DNA of 64,000 nt from Fistularia commersonii (GCA_037954325.1 JBBMNZ010000034.1:9317501-9381500); one strand, 5' to 3'; positions 1-11,889 are shown, counted from the first letter of the stretch. Made by a program: numbers and translations. Notes: generated by a model from the letters alone, not told the origin.

Positions 1-845
1 CTCTCTCTGTAATTGTATCCCAAAGTCTCAGAGGTGATCCTGAGGTCCAGCCTCTTCTCTGAATACCAGAATCCCGATCTCTGTATTCCACACTTCTGGC
101 CGAGCCCGCATCTATTCGTGACGTCTTGTTCGTGAAGATGAAATATGAAGGTTCTTTATTGTTGTTCAAGTGCATTGGAGACGGAACGAGTCCGCAAAGC
201 TTATTTCTCATTATTCCTTCCGTCGCTTTTGACGAATGTGTCCCGCGTGCATGGCTTTCCCTGCAGGCGTTCATGGTACCTGTTTGAAAATGATAATGAT
301 CTTTACATTCAGGAGAAAAAAAAAAGGTAAAGAATGCTTTGTTATTTATCTCATCGAATGCAACAGAGACTTTTTGCAGCTCACTGAGATTTAGTTCTGA
401 CATCTGGTGAATATGATTACAAGATGTCAGTGAACTCCACCATTTCTCTCGTGTCCATAAGTTTTGTAAACACTTCTCAGTGATTTCCGGGTGGGTGTTG
501 AAAAAAAAAAGAAGGGGGGGGGCTGTACTTATTCTAAAAAGCAATAAACCAGATAACACAAGCATTGTGCTGGCAATGGTTTACATATTTGCAGAGTATT
601 CTGGGTAACAAGCTCATGTCGGAAAACAGGAAATGTTTTAATGGAGTGGTAATCATCTCAGTGTCTCATGGAGAATGGAGACAAAATGACTGTGGGAAAA
701 AAAAATGAGGTGTTCTTTTGCACAGTCACACAAAATATAGCTATTTTTCTATTCTATTTCTTTCTCCCCAAAGAATAACACAAACGCAGAAATCCTATCC
801 AGTTTCTTTACCGTGTACATCCATTTTTATGAATATCAATTTCCA
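1..845. other. Intergenic DNA without a recognisable gene
   Basis: The short open frames here have no family resemblance and no splice context. The stretch has A-rich and G-rich runs (about 499-523) and is otherwise unremarkable. The left neighbour of WDR46 lies outside the window. Confidence 0.6.
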
Positions 846-1140
846 CATAGGGCAGCTCGACTCACAGCAAGAAGGTCCCTGGTTGGACTCCAAAAAGGGT
901 CCTTCCTTACTGGAGACTCCATTTTCCCCTTGTTTGCATGGGTTTCCGCCGTGTTCTCCAGTTTTATCCAAAAACACGCAGGAGGTTCATTGAAGCCTCA
1001 ATTGCCTCGACGTGCAAATGAGTGAGTGAATTGTTGTGCGGATGGTTGTTATCTTTATATCTGTATATAGGCTCCAGCCCCGATCCCCAAACAATAAGTG
1101 AAGGATAAGCAGTATAATATTGAAAAAAATGAATGAATTT
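846..1140 (+). repeat. Decayed fish SINE-like repeat
   Basis: The text runs through 'cacagcaagaaggtccctgg', 'tttgcatgggtttccgccg' and 'aaaaacacgcaggaggttcat', ending with 'ggctccagcccc' and 'ggataagcagtataa' followed by 'aatgaatgaat'. This order of phrases is characteristic of a very common teleost dispersed repeat. Shorter relatives lie near 2105-2330, 37305-37420, 46620-46680 and 48862-49030. The exact family name is not certain. Confidence 0.6.
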
Positions 1141-1338
1141 CAAAATAGATTAAGACATTTTATTTTTTCTCGACAAATATAACCAGTTCATGTGAGTTAT
1201 TTTACATTTAATGAAAACACAGAAATTCGGGAAAATATTGACAGCTGTGGTTTTACCCCAAAACAACCTTCCTCCATGTTGGCACTCAAAAGTGTTCAGA
1301 AACGGTAAAATAAAAAAATATAAGATTATAAATTACAG

Positions 1339-1374
1339 TATAAAAGGAGGGTTGCGGAAGTGACGTCACCGGAA
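1339..1374 (+). promoter_or_regulatory. WDR46 core promoter: TATA, ETS and CRE motifs
   Basis: A TATAAAAG motif (1339-1346) is followed by GCGGAAGTGACG (ETS-like), which overlaps a perfect TGACGTCA cAMP-response element (1361-1368) and a further CCGGAA (1369-1374). The WDR46 ATG is at 1397, so transcription probably starts around 1365-1380 with a very short leader. The motifs are seen directly; their use is inferred. Confidence 0.6.
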
Positions 1375-1396
1375 CATAGAAACGTACACAACAAAG

Positions 1397-4154
1397 ATGG
1401 CGGCGGAGACGGAAACCACGGCGAGCGATTCACACGTGGAGAAGAAGAAAAAGGTGAGCGCTATATTCGTTGAAAATCTTTATAATTTTTCCAAATCGAT
1501 CGGAAGATTTTCCCCTCCATGTTGAAAGTAGAAAAGGTGGGCATTTAAAACATCTCGGAGTGGTTTAGCCCCGCTAGCATCCCCGGCGAGGAGCAGCCGG
1601 GGGCCATTTCTACCCGCAGAAAGAGTTCAAACTCCTGATTTTCGTCTCTCAAAGCCTCTGACTAGGTACTGGTTGAAGCCTGAGGATGAAGGGCAAGGTG
1701 AAAAGAAGACGACAGAAGCCTCCCAGCAAAAGCAGAAAAGGGAAACGTCAAGAGGGAAGAAGAGGAAGCATGAAGATATTCCAGGACCGGGGAAAACGAG
1801 CATATCTGGGGTAAGCTATGCTTTGAAAAACAGGACGTCTAAATAAGCTATTATTCCTCACTTTGAATAGCTTGTCGATGGATTCATCCAACTGCACCTA
1901 ATACAGTTCACCTTGAAAGCTCTTTGGTTCAAAAATGTAGCCTTTCTCTAGCTGCTCTTGGACATCATGATGTTTTTGATCAGGTTACGAGGTTGTTTTC
2001 TGTCTGCAAAAGGTTCTGTGTGGTCCCAGCAAACAGAGTAGCCAAAAACATAAGCATCTCATTCCCTAAACTGCTATTCTTTCACCCAACTTCTGAATTT
2101 TTTGCACCATTCATTCATTCATTGGCTGTACTGCTTATCCTGCCATCTGGTTCACATTAGGGCTGGAGTTCAGCTGAGGGGTTCACCCAGGGCCACATGT
2201 AGAGACGCACAACCATCCACATTATGTCATTGTCACATTGGTCTGCAATTTACCTGCTGCATGGTTTCGGACTGTGGGTCTCACTTCAACTGAGCGACCG
2301 ATTGTGGAAACGACAGAACACAGAGCAATGAACATCTCTGATATAAATCCCCGGCTCCAGTATTGATATTCTGTCAGTGCATGAAACACACTAGCGTTTC
2401 TTCTTGCTTTTAGAAAGAGGACCCCTTCCCTGGACCTGCTCCCATTCCACAGGACAGGTTGGAGAAGTTCAAGAGGAAAGGAAAAATGGAAAGCGTAAGC
2501 GCACTTATTTTACCGTTGCTGTGGAGTATCTGTCACCGGTTGTCTCACACCTTTGCTCTTATATCAGGATCGCCACTCGCACAAGAAGCTAAGCGAAGTG
2601 ATACGACGTACTGAAGAAGCGTCACAAATGGCTGTAAAGCAAGCTGCCCGATTTGACCTCCTGCTCCCGGAGGACGCCGGGTAATTCATTATTGCGCCAC
2701 AATGTCTGCTGTGACTGAGATTTTCCATTGAAAACGTAAGTTTTCAGCTTCCGAATGTGATACATTTCTCCCAAATGTCAGCTTTTTAGAGGGAGATGAA
2801 GGCGAGGACACCTGCAACATCACACAGGAGGATATTTCAGAGGCTGTGGATATCACTTCAGGGGCAAAGGTGAGAAGAGCGTCGGCAGAACCTTAGAATT
2901 CTCTGCCATCTTTGTGCTGAGGGTCCCGAAAACAAGACTGACATGATATTGTGACGTTTGCATGTTTTAATTCTTCTCTGGTGTTTCATCCAACATTATA
3001 TTGAAAGTGTCTCTCTAAGCAAGGCAGATAGTTTATATTGTCATTAAATAATTATGTCATTTATTTGTTCATATTCAGTTTATTCATTTAGGATACTGTA
3101 CAAAAACATTATGCTCAAATAAAGCAAAGATACTTGAAGGGCTTTGGACGATCAAAGAAGACGCAAAACTGGAATCCCCCAAAACACACACAACGCATGC
3201 ATACACACCAGAAAGATGGCAACTGATTTGCTGTCTTTTTGGCATCAATTTATGAGGAAACATCAGAGACTGGATACAATAAGAATAAGAACAACTTTAT
3301 TTATCCCGGAGGAAATTGTTGTGCCAGAGTTTCAAGTAAAACATAACAATAATAAATAATAGTAGGAAATTGATTAAACAGTAAAAAAAAAAAGGGAGGG
3401 AGAATAAGAGATACAATTAAAACTATAAAGTCTCAAAGTCAAGTCTATAAAGTGTTTTAAGGTCTTAAAAAGTATAAAGATTTGAATATTCCCTGCAGCT
3501 GAAGGTACAAATAAGTAATTAGATGAACCAAATACATATAGCCATATACACACACACGCACACATATCTATATATCTATATATATAGATATATATAAAAT
3601 GATACTTGAATTAATGAAAAGAGGAACAACCAAATCTTAAAAGAAGTCATATGCCAGCATTCTTAGCTGTGAAATAATTAGTTTTGAAAGATATAGTATG
3701 GCAAATGTTAGCTTTATATTCACATGAGCAAATGGCTAAAATGGTCAGTCACATGATTTTCTTCTCTCTCTCTCTCTCCCCCCTCAGTATTTTAATCTGA
3801 AGCTGTCTCAGTTCGGACCATATCGTGTGGATTACGACAAGACAGGGCGGTCAGTGTCACCCCTCTCCGTCCGTGTGCTCGTCATACGTCACAATCCCCG
3901 GGCACCGAGTGTGTCCAGCAGATGGCACACTGAGGCCGGACACACTCAGGTGTTTCTACAAATGCTTCTCTTTCATCCAGACATCTGCTGCTCGGCGGGA
4001 GAAGAGGTCACCTGGCCTGCATGGACTGGCACACCAAACAGCTGATGTGCGAGATAAACGTGATGGAGACCATTAATGATGTAAAGTAAGACATTAGCGA
4101 AATGCGGCGCAAAAAAACACACCTATTCTCTAATTGTAAGTTCTGTAACCAAAC

Positions 4155-4185
<31 letters not shown>

Positions 4186-7100
4186 CAGGTGGCTGCACAC
4201 TGAGACCATGTATGCAGTAGCTCAGAAGAAATGGCTGTACATTTATGACTCCAATGGAATCGAGCTTCACTGCATCCGCACGTTCAACGACGTCCTCCGC
4301 ATGCAGTTCCTCCCCTACCACTTTTTACTCGCCACCGCGGTAGGTTAAAAGATATTATCCTCTTCTTCTTCTTCTTCTCCAGGTCTTCTCCCGATCACCT
4401 GCTTCCATCAAAATCCTCTCCTCAGCGTCTCCAAACCAGACATGGCTGGTCTTTCACACCTCTGCTTTCCTTCTGGCTGACAATCCTTTTATTTTTTTTT
4501 CGGCCGTCCCCGTTTTCAGAGCGCCACAAGTTTTTTGCAGTACCTCGACGTGTCCGTCGGGAAAGAGGTGGCGGCCATCTGCACAAAGACCGGCCGTCTG
4601 GACGTGATGTGCCAGAACCCCCACAACGCCATCATCCATCTCGGCCACCCCAATGGCACGGTCACCCTGTGGTCGCCCAACCAGAAGGAAGCCCTGGTCA
4701 GGATGCTCTGCCACCAAGGCGGCGTGCGCTCTGTGGCCGTGGACAAGACGGGCCTGTGAGTCGCCGCAACGCCCAAAACGTGACGTCGTAGTTCTTCTCG
4801 CTTCATCTTTCTCTCAATCTCTTCGTCATCACGTCATCCGTTAGATTTAAGTCATCTTAGTATGCAGAAGAACCTTGACGTCCGGTGTTTTCCGAGATCC
4901 AAGCCGTCGCTCGATTGATTTTGTTTTTTTGGGGGGGATTAGAGCTTAGAGTTAGGAGCGAGCAGGGTGAGCGTTTGGCACCCACGTGGACGCCGCTGTC
5001 CGTGAAGCAGCGTTTTAAAGACAGCGGGAGGCATTCAGGGGGTTTTTGTGCAGCCGACCGCGGGAACGTGGACGGGCGAGGCGTCGAAACAGCTGTCAAA
5101 GCAGGTCGCGGGCGGATTGGTGGTTTTAAAAAGAGAAGTGAAATCACTCCGTCGCTAAATTAAATTTAGCCATGATGCGGAGCAAAGCGTGCACGTTACA
5201 TTTAACAGCACATTGTGGCGTTCTGTGTGGAACCACTAAGTTAAGGAGTGACAAATGAAAAACTCCCCCATCTCCTCCAACCATCTTCATCTGTTCTTCA
5301 AGATAAGTACACACATAAAAACAGTTTAATTTAATTTTAATTATTTGTTATTTATAAAATACATTTTTCATGTTTAAAAACACTTAACAAAGCCAGTGGT
5401 CTGGCATGAATTAGTTATTTTATTGATCCACAAATTCTTTTGTCACAGCAGCGCGACAGTGATAATATCAATAAATATGACTAGAAATATGAATAAAAGC
5501 AAAAGACACCCACAAAAAATAGATAGAAAAATTAACAAGAAGGGTAAAAATAGACAACAGAATGGAAAAAAAATAGAAAGGTGAGAATTGACAACAAGGC
5601 TAAGAACAGAAACAGTGACAATAACAATGATGAAAATAATCAGGATGCTAATTAAGTGGCACCAGCAAAACCGTAAGGTTTACTTTTACGTTATTCTGTG
5701 TGCGAACACGGAGCTCGGAGGCTCCAGACAAAACACCAGGCGGAGTAAAAGCACATACTAGTTTGGTCAGTGTGCGCCAGAGGGCACGCCGGTCACCGCG
5801 CACTGTCTCGGCAGGTACATGGTGACATCAGGCATGGATAAAAAGCTGAAGGTGTACGACATTCGGGCCTTCAAACCCCTGCAGTCCTATTTCATCCCTG
5901 CGGGTGCGTCGTGTTTGTCCCTGAGCCAGAGGGGGCTGCTGTCTGCAGCCACGGGAGACGTCGTCCAGGTCCGTATCATCGCATCTTTTTCCTTTTTAGA
6001 AAAACAAAATGCATTTTTCTTTTATGTCAGTAGTTTTTTTTTAATTAGATATGCATTCCTTCCACCTTTATGAGGGTGTGTTATTCACCGAGACCTTCGC
6101 TAACTCTTCTCCTCAGGGTTAAATTCTCATTTCAAGGCTTGTGGTTGTCTGGTGGAAAGTGTATTAATCATTGTAAGACCTGTCGTGTGGAGAACCTTTG
6201 TTTCCGAAGGCATTGAATTGATTTTCCCTCGTATAAATCCGTAGATTTCCGTCTCTTATCGTGTTTCCTGTCATCGTTCTCTTCATTTCTGAAGTCTTTG
6301 GGCATTGACAGCAGTACGCTAAACGCCAAAATCAAATCCTATTTTTGTTTGTGGTATCGCCTGTCAGCAAATTTTAGATTTTTTTTTTTGTCCCCTCCCA
6401 TCTTTTTTTTCAAGTGACACAAATATATCGCATAACTCTAAGTGTTATTAATTCAGACAAAAATTGACCTTCAACAGATGTAAGGCTTCTTACTCATTTT
6501 GTATGATAGTGCACCAGAAGATATCCCAAGATATTTTTGCGTGAATAATCCCTCCTTTCTCACTCCTGCAGATCTACAGGGACGTCTGGACGTCCCCCGT
6601 GACCAAACCTTACATGGCCCACCGAGTCCGAGGGTCCGTGTGGGGGCTGCAGTTCTGCCCCTTCGAGGACGTGGTTGGGATCGGCCACGGAGACGGATTC
6701 ACCAGCATGCTCGTACCAGGTCTGACACACACACACATACCGCCGTATGCTACAGAACACGATTGCAGACTGTGTATCTAGCAGTACGACGACGGTACTT
6801 ATAATTTCCAGATTATTAGACGCTACTTTTCCACACGCTTTCAACACTGCGGCATATTTTTTTCATATCAGCCGTGTTACAGACACTGTTTTGGGGGGAA
6901 AAAAAGCATTTCCAGTGGATGTATCTGCTATGTATTTAATTAAAAATTAAAAAAGTTAAATAGACATAGACACCTGCGGCTTATAGTCAGATGTGACCTA
7001 TATATCCACACATATATATTTGTTTATTTTTAGCCGGTGCAGCTTATATTCAGGTGCACTCAGTCGTCCGGAAATGACGGTACTTGGAATTTTCCCCCTC

Positions 7101-7899
7101 CATTTGGGATAAGACGACTGAGCTGCATTTTATTAACCTTTTTATTCTTTTTCAAAGACAACATCAGTGTGGACAGACCCCTGACCCGCCTTTTTTTAAA
7201 ATGATATTTTATAATCCGTCCTCCGGTTTTAGAACGATGTTCCTCTTAAAATCCAGACTAGCCCTTTGGGTTTTGAATGTTGCAAAAAAGTCGACATGTC
7301 TTAAGCCATAATATTTTGAATGTTTCCGCTGGGATCAAACGTATCATCAGACTATAAGTTTTAACTAAAAATCAAATCACAAGACCCAACATTTAATTGT
7401 TTGATGTGGAGGACGTCCTGCCACTGTGACAGGGAGAAGTATTGATCAGATCCAGTTAGGAGTGACGGAAAAGCAGCAACACATATTTTCTGAGCAGACA
7501 GAAATAACATGTAGGACAGAAGGCTGGAAGTCATAGCAGGAGCAAATAGAGAAGTAAATAAGGGATAATGGTCGGAAGACAAAAGTGGGATTTTTACCTA
7601 TTTGTATTTTTATATACAGGACTGTCTCAGAAAATTAGAATATTGTGATAAAGTTCTTTATCTTCTGTAATGCAATTGAAAAACAAAAAAATTTTTTTTC
7701 GCGCTATTCTAATATTTTGAGACAGAAGTTTTGAGTTTCCTAAGATATAAGCCATAATCAGCAATATTGAAATAATAAAAGGCTTGCAATATTTCAGTTG
7801 ATTTGTAATGAATCCAGAATGTATGACAGTTTTGTTTTTATAATTGCATTACAGAAGATAAAGAACTTTATCACACTATTCTAATTTTCTGAGACAGTC

Positions 7900-7945
<46 letters not shown>

Positions 7946-9077
7946 TGTATGTGTATATATATATATAGATATACACACAGTGCACTGCTTAAAACAATAA
8001 AAAGAACACTAAAATGACACATCCTAGATGTGAATGAATGAAATATTCTTATGAAATACTTTGTTCTTCACATCGTTGACTGTGCCGACAACAAAATCAC
8101 ACCAAAATAATCAATGGAAATCCAATGTTTGAACCCATGGAGGTCTGGATTTGGAGTCAAGCGCCAAATTAAAGAGGAAAAACACACGACAGGCTGGTCC
8201 AATGTTGATGTAATGTCATTAAAACAAGTCCAAATGAGTGAAATGGACGGTTTGATTTCACACCAGCGTCACTGACTTGGAGTTACATTATGTTGTTTAA
8301 GTGTTCCCTTTATTTTTTTGAGCAGTATATATATATTTTATTGTGTTTTGTGTCGTCGTCGTTCGTTCCTGGTAAAGGAACGCGCAGGAGGACTGGGTGA
8401 AGGATCCCAGCCTTCGCCGGCGATCAAGATGTTTAATTTCACCTTGAACATCCCTTCTCTCTTCCTTCCCCTCCCGTCGTTCGTATCTCCAGGCGCCGGC
8501 GAGCCCAACTTCGACGGCCTGGACGCGAATCCGTACCGCAGCGCCAAGCAGAGGCAGGAGTGGGAGGTCAAAGCCTTGCTGGACAAGATCCAGCCGGATC
8601 TCATCAGCCTGGATCCTGCAGAATTGGGGGCGGTGGACCAGGCCACGCTCCAGCAGAGGCACCGAGACCGGGTCCAAGCTCTGGTCAGTTGGCGGAAGCG
8701 TCTGTTTTATTCCGATGCCGGTCAGCTCTCTCACCGTAATCTCGTCTTCTCAGGGCTACGACCCGTCGGCCAAGGAAAAATTCGTCCCCAAATTCAAGAA
8801 AAAGGGTCGCAGTTCAGCCGGCAACATCGAGAAGAGGAAGAAGCAAGTGGCCCAGGAGGAGAAGCGGGTGAGCCGGACGGAATATTCTAACCAATCCAGG
8901 TTTGTTTACGCGGGAAATTAATATTAAACCGCTCTTCTTGTTCCCCCCCCCCCTCAGGCCGTCATCGCTGAAAATGTGGAGGAAAAACTGAAACTGCAAA
9001 AGCAAAAAGCGGAGGAGGGGAAGAAGAAGGCCGCGTCACACCAGCGGAAATCAGCTCTGGACAGATTTGTGAAATAG
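1397..9077 (+). CDS. wdr46: WD repeat-containing protein 46 (BING4/UTP7 family), 14 exons
   Basis: Nucleolar beta-propeller protein of the small-subunit processome (yeast Utp7), needed for 18S rRNA processing. Coding exons: 1397-1453, 1655-1810, 2414-2494, 2568-2680, 2782-2869, 3788-3849, 3981-4085, 4189-4339, 4520-4755, 5815-5968, 6572-6719, 8493-8683, 8754-8867, 8958-9077. All introns are GT-AG, and the phases add up to one open frame of about 591 residues (human protein 610). Clear matches to human WDR46 are the RYW motif near the N-terminus, the DPFPGPAP motif, QFGPYR, LMCEINVME, the LHTE..YAVAQ..WL blade, GRLDVM.QNP, CPFEDVVGIGHG, and the C-terminal BING4CT segment GEPNFDGL.NPYRS.KQRQEWEV. 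The last residues are SALDRFVK, as in the family. The N-terminus and the tail are lysine-rich. Exon 2 must use the AG before CCTCTG; the next AG would put a stop in frame. Introns 2, 5, 9 and 11 carry transposon insertions. The gene is convergent with B3GALT4, as in human. Confidence 0.95.
2105..2330 (+). repeat. SINE-like repeat in WDR46 intron 2
   Basis: It begins with (ATTC)n, then 'tgtactgcttatcctgcc', 'agggctggagttcagctgaggg', 'cagggccacatgtagagacgcacaaccat' and 'tttcggactgtggg'. This is the ordinary word order of a widespread teleost repeat, here decayed and lying in the intron between 1811 and 2413. Confidence 0.6.
3288..3560 (+). repeat. LINE 3'-end fragment in WDR46 intron 5
   Basis: 'aacaactttatttatcccgg' followed by 'gaaattgttgtgccagagtttcaag' and a downstream block ending 'ttccctgcagctgaagg' is shared, in the same order, with 12890-13075. 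A 'tttatttatccc..ggaaatt' start is typical of Rex1/Babar-like or related teleost LINE 3' ends; the family name is tentative. A short TA-rich stretch follows (3560-3600). Confidence 0.55.
3915..3926 (+). promoter_or_regulatory. CTCF-like core motif in WDR46 intron 6
   Basis: CCAGCAGATGGC fits the CTCF core CCASYAGRKGGC at every position. It lies in a short intron (3850-3980). A weaker relative, gcgccagagggc, is near 5774-5785. Occupancy is not known. Confidence 0.35.
4159..4188 (+). repeat. (TG)n microsatellite at a splice acceptor
   Basis: About 14 TG units run directly into the CAG that ends WDR46 intron 7 (exon 8 starts at 4189). The repeat stands in for a normal polypyrimidine tract. Confidence 0.8.
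5400..5650 (+). repeat. Rex1-like LINE tail in WDR46 intron 9
   Basis: 'ttattgatccacaaattc', 'cacagcagcgcgacagtgataat' and 'aataaatatgaatagaaa'-type words are shared in order with 60320-60665. 'Attgatcc...' plus this A-rich tail is typical of 5'-truncated Rex1/Babar-type LINEs of fish; the assignment is from memory and tentative. Confidence 0.5.
6786..7083. mobile_element. Non-autonomous 'cttatag' inverted-repeat element (pogo/Tigger-like)
   Basis: The right end reads 'ggtgcagcttatattcaggtgc...gtccggaaatgacggtac', and the left end carries a decayed inverted version beginning 'gacggtacttataatttcc'. Internal 'cacctgcggcttatag' words recur in fragments at 45.2, 49.25, 51.2, 54.8, 55.7, 59.0, 60.7 and 61.5 kb. 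The 54.8-55.7 kb copy retains pogo-like transposase sequence, which suggests the superfamily. It sits in WDR46 intron 11. Confidence 0.55.
7617..7901. mobile_element. MITE 'A', about 285 bp with long inverted ends
   Basis: It starts CAGGACTGTCTCAGAAAA and ends with the inverted TTTTCTGAGACAGTCCT. The inverted arms extend through 'attagaatattgtgataaagttctttatcttctgtaatgcaatt', so they are about 60 bases long. TA flanks the element, suggesting a Tc1/mariner-type insertion. Further copies are at 41009, 42980, 45525 and 47939. It has no coding capacity. Confidence 0.8.
7904..7976. repeat. (TG)n(TA)n microsatellite
   Basis: A (TG)13-type run passes into (TA)n with short interruptions, between two DNA elements in WDR46 intron 11. 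Confidence 0.85.
7982..8329. mobile_element. Element 'C', about 350 bp inverted-repeat DNA transposon fragment
   Basis: The left end 'cactgcttaaaacaataaaaagaacact' and the right end 'gtgttccctttatttttttgagcagt' are imperfect inverted repeats. A second copy is at 46015-46376 and shares 'aacaaaatcacac', 'gaacccatggaggtctggat' and 'aaaacaagtccaaatga' in order. It is non-coding. The ends resemble a widespread fish/reptile element whose name I will not assert. Confidence 0.7.
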
Positions 9078-10579
9078 AGGAGCGGTTGTGCCGCGGCCCC
9101 CCGGAGACATCCTGCAGGGGAGGAAGGTCAGCGGGACTTTAAATAATGGATGCATTGATTCTCTGCCGGGAGCCGACGGAGGAAAGTCTGCGCCCAGTCA
9201 GTCGGGACTTGTGATGTCGCTCGTTCCCGTGAAGCCGCCTGGAATCTGTCAGGACAATAATATTGAACGCCTGCAGGCTGAAGCGCTTCCCGTCTAATGT
9301 GAGGTGACACGGGATGCGCCCACAATCGTTTTCTCTATTTAGAGATGCCCTGAATTAGAAAAAAAAGTGGAATATACGGATTGATTTGGATTTTAACGAG
9401 AATTAACACGCCGTCTCGAGGTGCAAGTAAGGGTGTAACATTATTAAAGGTAATTAGAGCGAGTCTAAATACCAGGTTACTGACAGGAGTTGGTGATCTT
9501 TATTTTTGCATCAAAATAATAGTCGCACCGCGATGAAATCCCAGGATTCAGGACACCTGGAGGGACAGCAGTTGTATTTTTCCGCAGCAGGTCCAGAGGC
9601 GTCCGCTGACACGCCGTCTTTTGATAGCGTGCCGTTTGAAAAGGCTCGGTTTGCACGCCATTAAAGTGCAGATCTTTTTATTCGACACGTCATTTCCATC
9701 GTTACCGTTTGGGTCTGAATTGTCATCCACGCAATGCGCTATTCAGAAGGTGTTTGTCACTCTTAAGAGTAATTGTAATTTTGTTATTTTGCGAGTGCCC
9801 GCGCAGAATTATTGAAACGGGAATCGAATATCATTTTTAACCAGCGGTGCTTTACAAAAAGACGCCAGGAAAATATCCAGTCTGTTACTGACAGGTTTAT
9901 TAATGACAGTATTCGAATCTCAACATGTTTCCTGAGTGTTAATCACATCTCTCTCTGTTATGGCTGGAATAAAAACCACCTGAGGCCAAACTGCTTTCAA
10001 ATGTTCCCACTTTGGATTTGCGTAAGACAAATTCTGACTCACAGGTTAGACACGATACCACTCAGTGGGATCAACGCCGTGCATCAGGTTATATATATAT
10101 ATATATATTCATGTATAAATATGAAACGGTGGAACAACGGCGTACAGCGCCTCACCTCTATCGCATCCCATCGTCCTGCCTCCATCCCATCATGCACCGG
10201 AGCTCTCCTGTCCCCGGGTGACTTGTCGTCTCCTTTTAAATCTGGTGACCGAGTGTATGAGTGTGCGGCGCGTGAAGGAAGCAGCCTGCAGGGATCATAC
10301 TAGCCATGTAAATAGGTATTCCGGTGAGCGCGGGCTGCTTGTCAAGCTCTATTTGTTGGGTATATGCTGATTTCTACTGGTGCCGGATGCAGAACAGTCT
10401 AAGGGTTAGATACAGCTACAGCTCTAGTTGCTTTCTGTGTCCCTTCTGCAAAAAAACAAAAGAAAAAAAAAACCCTCGAACACGCAGAAGAAGTCTTATA
10501 AAAATAAAGTGACATTTTGTTCACTGCCTGAAGAGCACTTGTGCCGTTCACGGTGCTAAACCGCGGCTCCGTCGGGCGC
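9078..10579. other. Convergent intergenic region between WDR46 and B3GALT4
   Basis: This should hold both 3' UTRs. No canonical AATAAA is evident soon after the WDR46 stop; ATTAAA occurs at about 9442. On the - strand, AATAAA candidates for B3GALT4 occur near 9675 and 9896 (TTTATT on +). A (TA)n run lies at about 10090-10108. No other gene is seen. Confidence 0.55.
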
Positions 10580-11755
10580 TCAGAGCCCCTGCTCGAGCCC
10601 CAGGGCCGACCCCAGCATCGCCCTGATCTTGCAAACCCCCAGAGACGCTCGCAGGCTGACCCAGGAGCAGGGCGCCGACGCGTGGAGGTCGGCCCAGAAG
10701 TGCAGCATCTCCCTGGGCGCGACGCGGTGGACGGACACCATGGCCTGGTAGCAGCAGCGGCCGTACGGCACGCCGGGGCCGCCGGAGAAGAGAGGGCAGT
10801 GCGAGGGGAGGACGCCGGCCGCCCGAGCGCACAGGCCCACGAAGACGTCCTCCGGCGGCAGCGGCGTGGAGAGAGGCGACGCCGTGGCCGCCAGGGAGAT
10901 TTTGAGCAGCGCGGAGCGGGATAGAACGTAAGCCGTCCCGCTGCAGTAGTCCGGGAAGACGGACGGCGGGTAGGCTCCCGCCGGCAGGTAGTGCTTGCTG
11001 TCGGGGTCGCGGTCCGGAGCGACCTTGAGATGAACCCTGCCCAGGTACAGGTCTCCCCGCTCGTACGGGTTGCGGCTGCCGTTCAGGTAACTCAGGAGGT
11101 TGCCGGGGTTGAAGAGGACGTCGTCGTCCACCTTGGCCAGGAAGTGGGCCTGCGGGCAGAAGCGGCGAGCCCAGCCCAGCACGGACAAGGTCTTCAGGGT
11201 CAGGTTGTAGTAGGTGTCCAGGAAGCGTCCCTGCACCAGGTCCCCTCGCTCCCGGGCTTCTTCTATCAGCAGCTTGGCCAGCCCCGGGTCCGAGGCCACG
11301 CCGACCACGAACAGGGTCATGACCCTCAGCCCCCTCACCTCCACCTCCCCGCCCCAGGTGTCCCTGATGGCCTGGCGAGCCCTCTGGTTGGCCGGAGCCG
11401 AGGTTACCATGGTGATGAGGTGAGGCTTGGCTCTCTGGCATACGAGGGGGCTGGGCATCAGCAGGAACTCCTCGGGCCTCGTCGGGGGGACGCTCTGCGG
11501 AGGGGGGACGCCGGCGTGGGGCTCCGCCACCCCGTCCATGCCCATGGAGGTCACCCACGCCTCGATGGAGTCCACGAAGAGCAGAGCCAGCAGCGCCGCG
11601 CCGGCCGCGGCCGCGCACAGCACCGACAGCACCCCGGATCTGTTCCCCCGCTTCCCCACCCGGGGCTTGCACAGCCACAGCCCCCGCAGCAACATGGCCA
11701 ACCTCGAAGCTGCAGGGCCTCGCCTGGATTTCCCCGCTTTCCCTAAAGCCTCCAC
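10580..11755 (-). CDS. b3galt4: Beta-1,3-galactosyltransferase 4-like (GT31), single exon
   Basis: 391-residue type II Golgi glycosyltransferase. In mammals B3GALT4 adds galactose in beta-1,3 linkage to GM2/GD2/GA2, making GM1/GD1b/GA1 gangliosides. Seen here are a basic N-terminal tail, one membrane anchor at about residues 41-61 (Ala/Leu-rich), a proline-rich stem (about 79-103), the GT31 motif RQAIRDTWG (127-135), the YYNLTLKT sequon (N184), the metal-binding DDD (210-212), a second sequon NGS (225), the YCSGTAYVLS block (270-279) and EDVFVG (302-307). The C-terminal RCCY and APCSW..L..C blocks match B3GALT4 better than other GT31 members. Human B3GALT4 is 378 residues and also intronless. 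Its convergent position next to WDR46 is the same as in human 6p21.3, which strengthens the assignment. The body is very GC-rich, giving long spurious frames on both strands. An alternative start at M21 would keep the anchor. Confidence 0.92.
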   Translation of the reverse strand: MEALGKAGKSRRGPAASRLAMLLRGLWLCKPRVGKRGNRSGVLSVLCAAAAGAALLALLFVDSIEAWVTSMGMDGVAEPHAGVPPPQSVPPTRPEEFLLMPSPLVCQRAKPHLITMVTSAPANQRARQAIRDTWGGEVEVRGLRVMTLFVVGVASDPGLAKLLIEEARERGDLVQGRFLDTYYNLTLKTLSVLGWARRFCPQAHFLAKVDDDVLFNPGNLLSYLNGSRNPYERGDLYLGRVHLKVAPDRDPDSKHYLPAGAYPPSVFPDYCSGTAYVLSRSALLKISLAATASPLSTPLPPEDVFVGLCARAAGVLPSHCPLFSGGPGVPYGRCCYQAMVSVHRVAPREMLHFWADLHASAPCSWVSLRASLGVCKIRAMLGSALGLEQGL

Positions 11756-11856
11756 CCCTGCAGATGCATCTCGCTTCTGTCTCTCCTCGGCGATCGGATC
11801 CGACGACGCTGCGGGTCCTGGAGCTGATGCTGCAGCCCGGTCCTGTCCTGCAGGAC

Positions 11857-11860
<4 letters not shown>

Positions 11861-11889
<29 letters not shown>

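Noticed and set aside
1664..1672. Acceptor 'gactag' for WDR46 exon 2
   Set aside because: It would put a stop codon in frame; the AG just before CCTCTG keeps the frame and the RYW motif.
10991..11746. 251-residue open frame on the + strand opposite B3GALT4
   Set aside because: An antisense shadow of the GT31 coding sequence with no family motifs.
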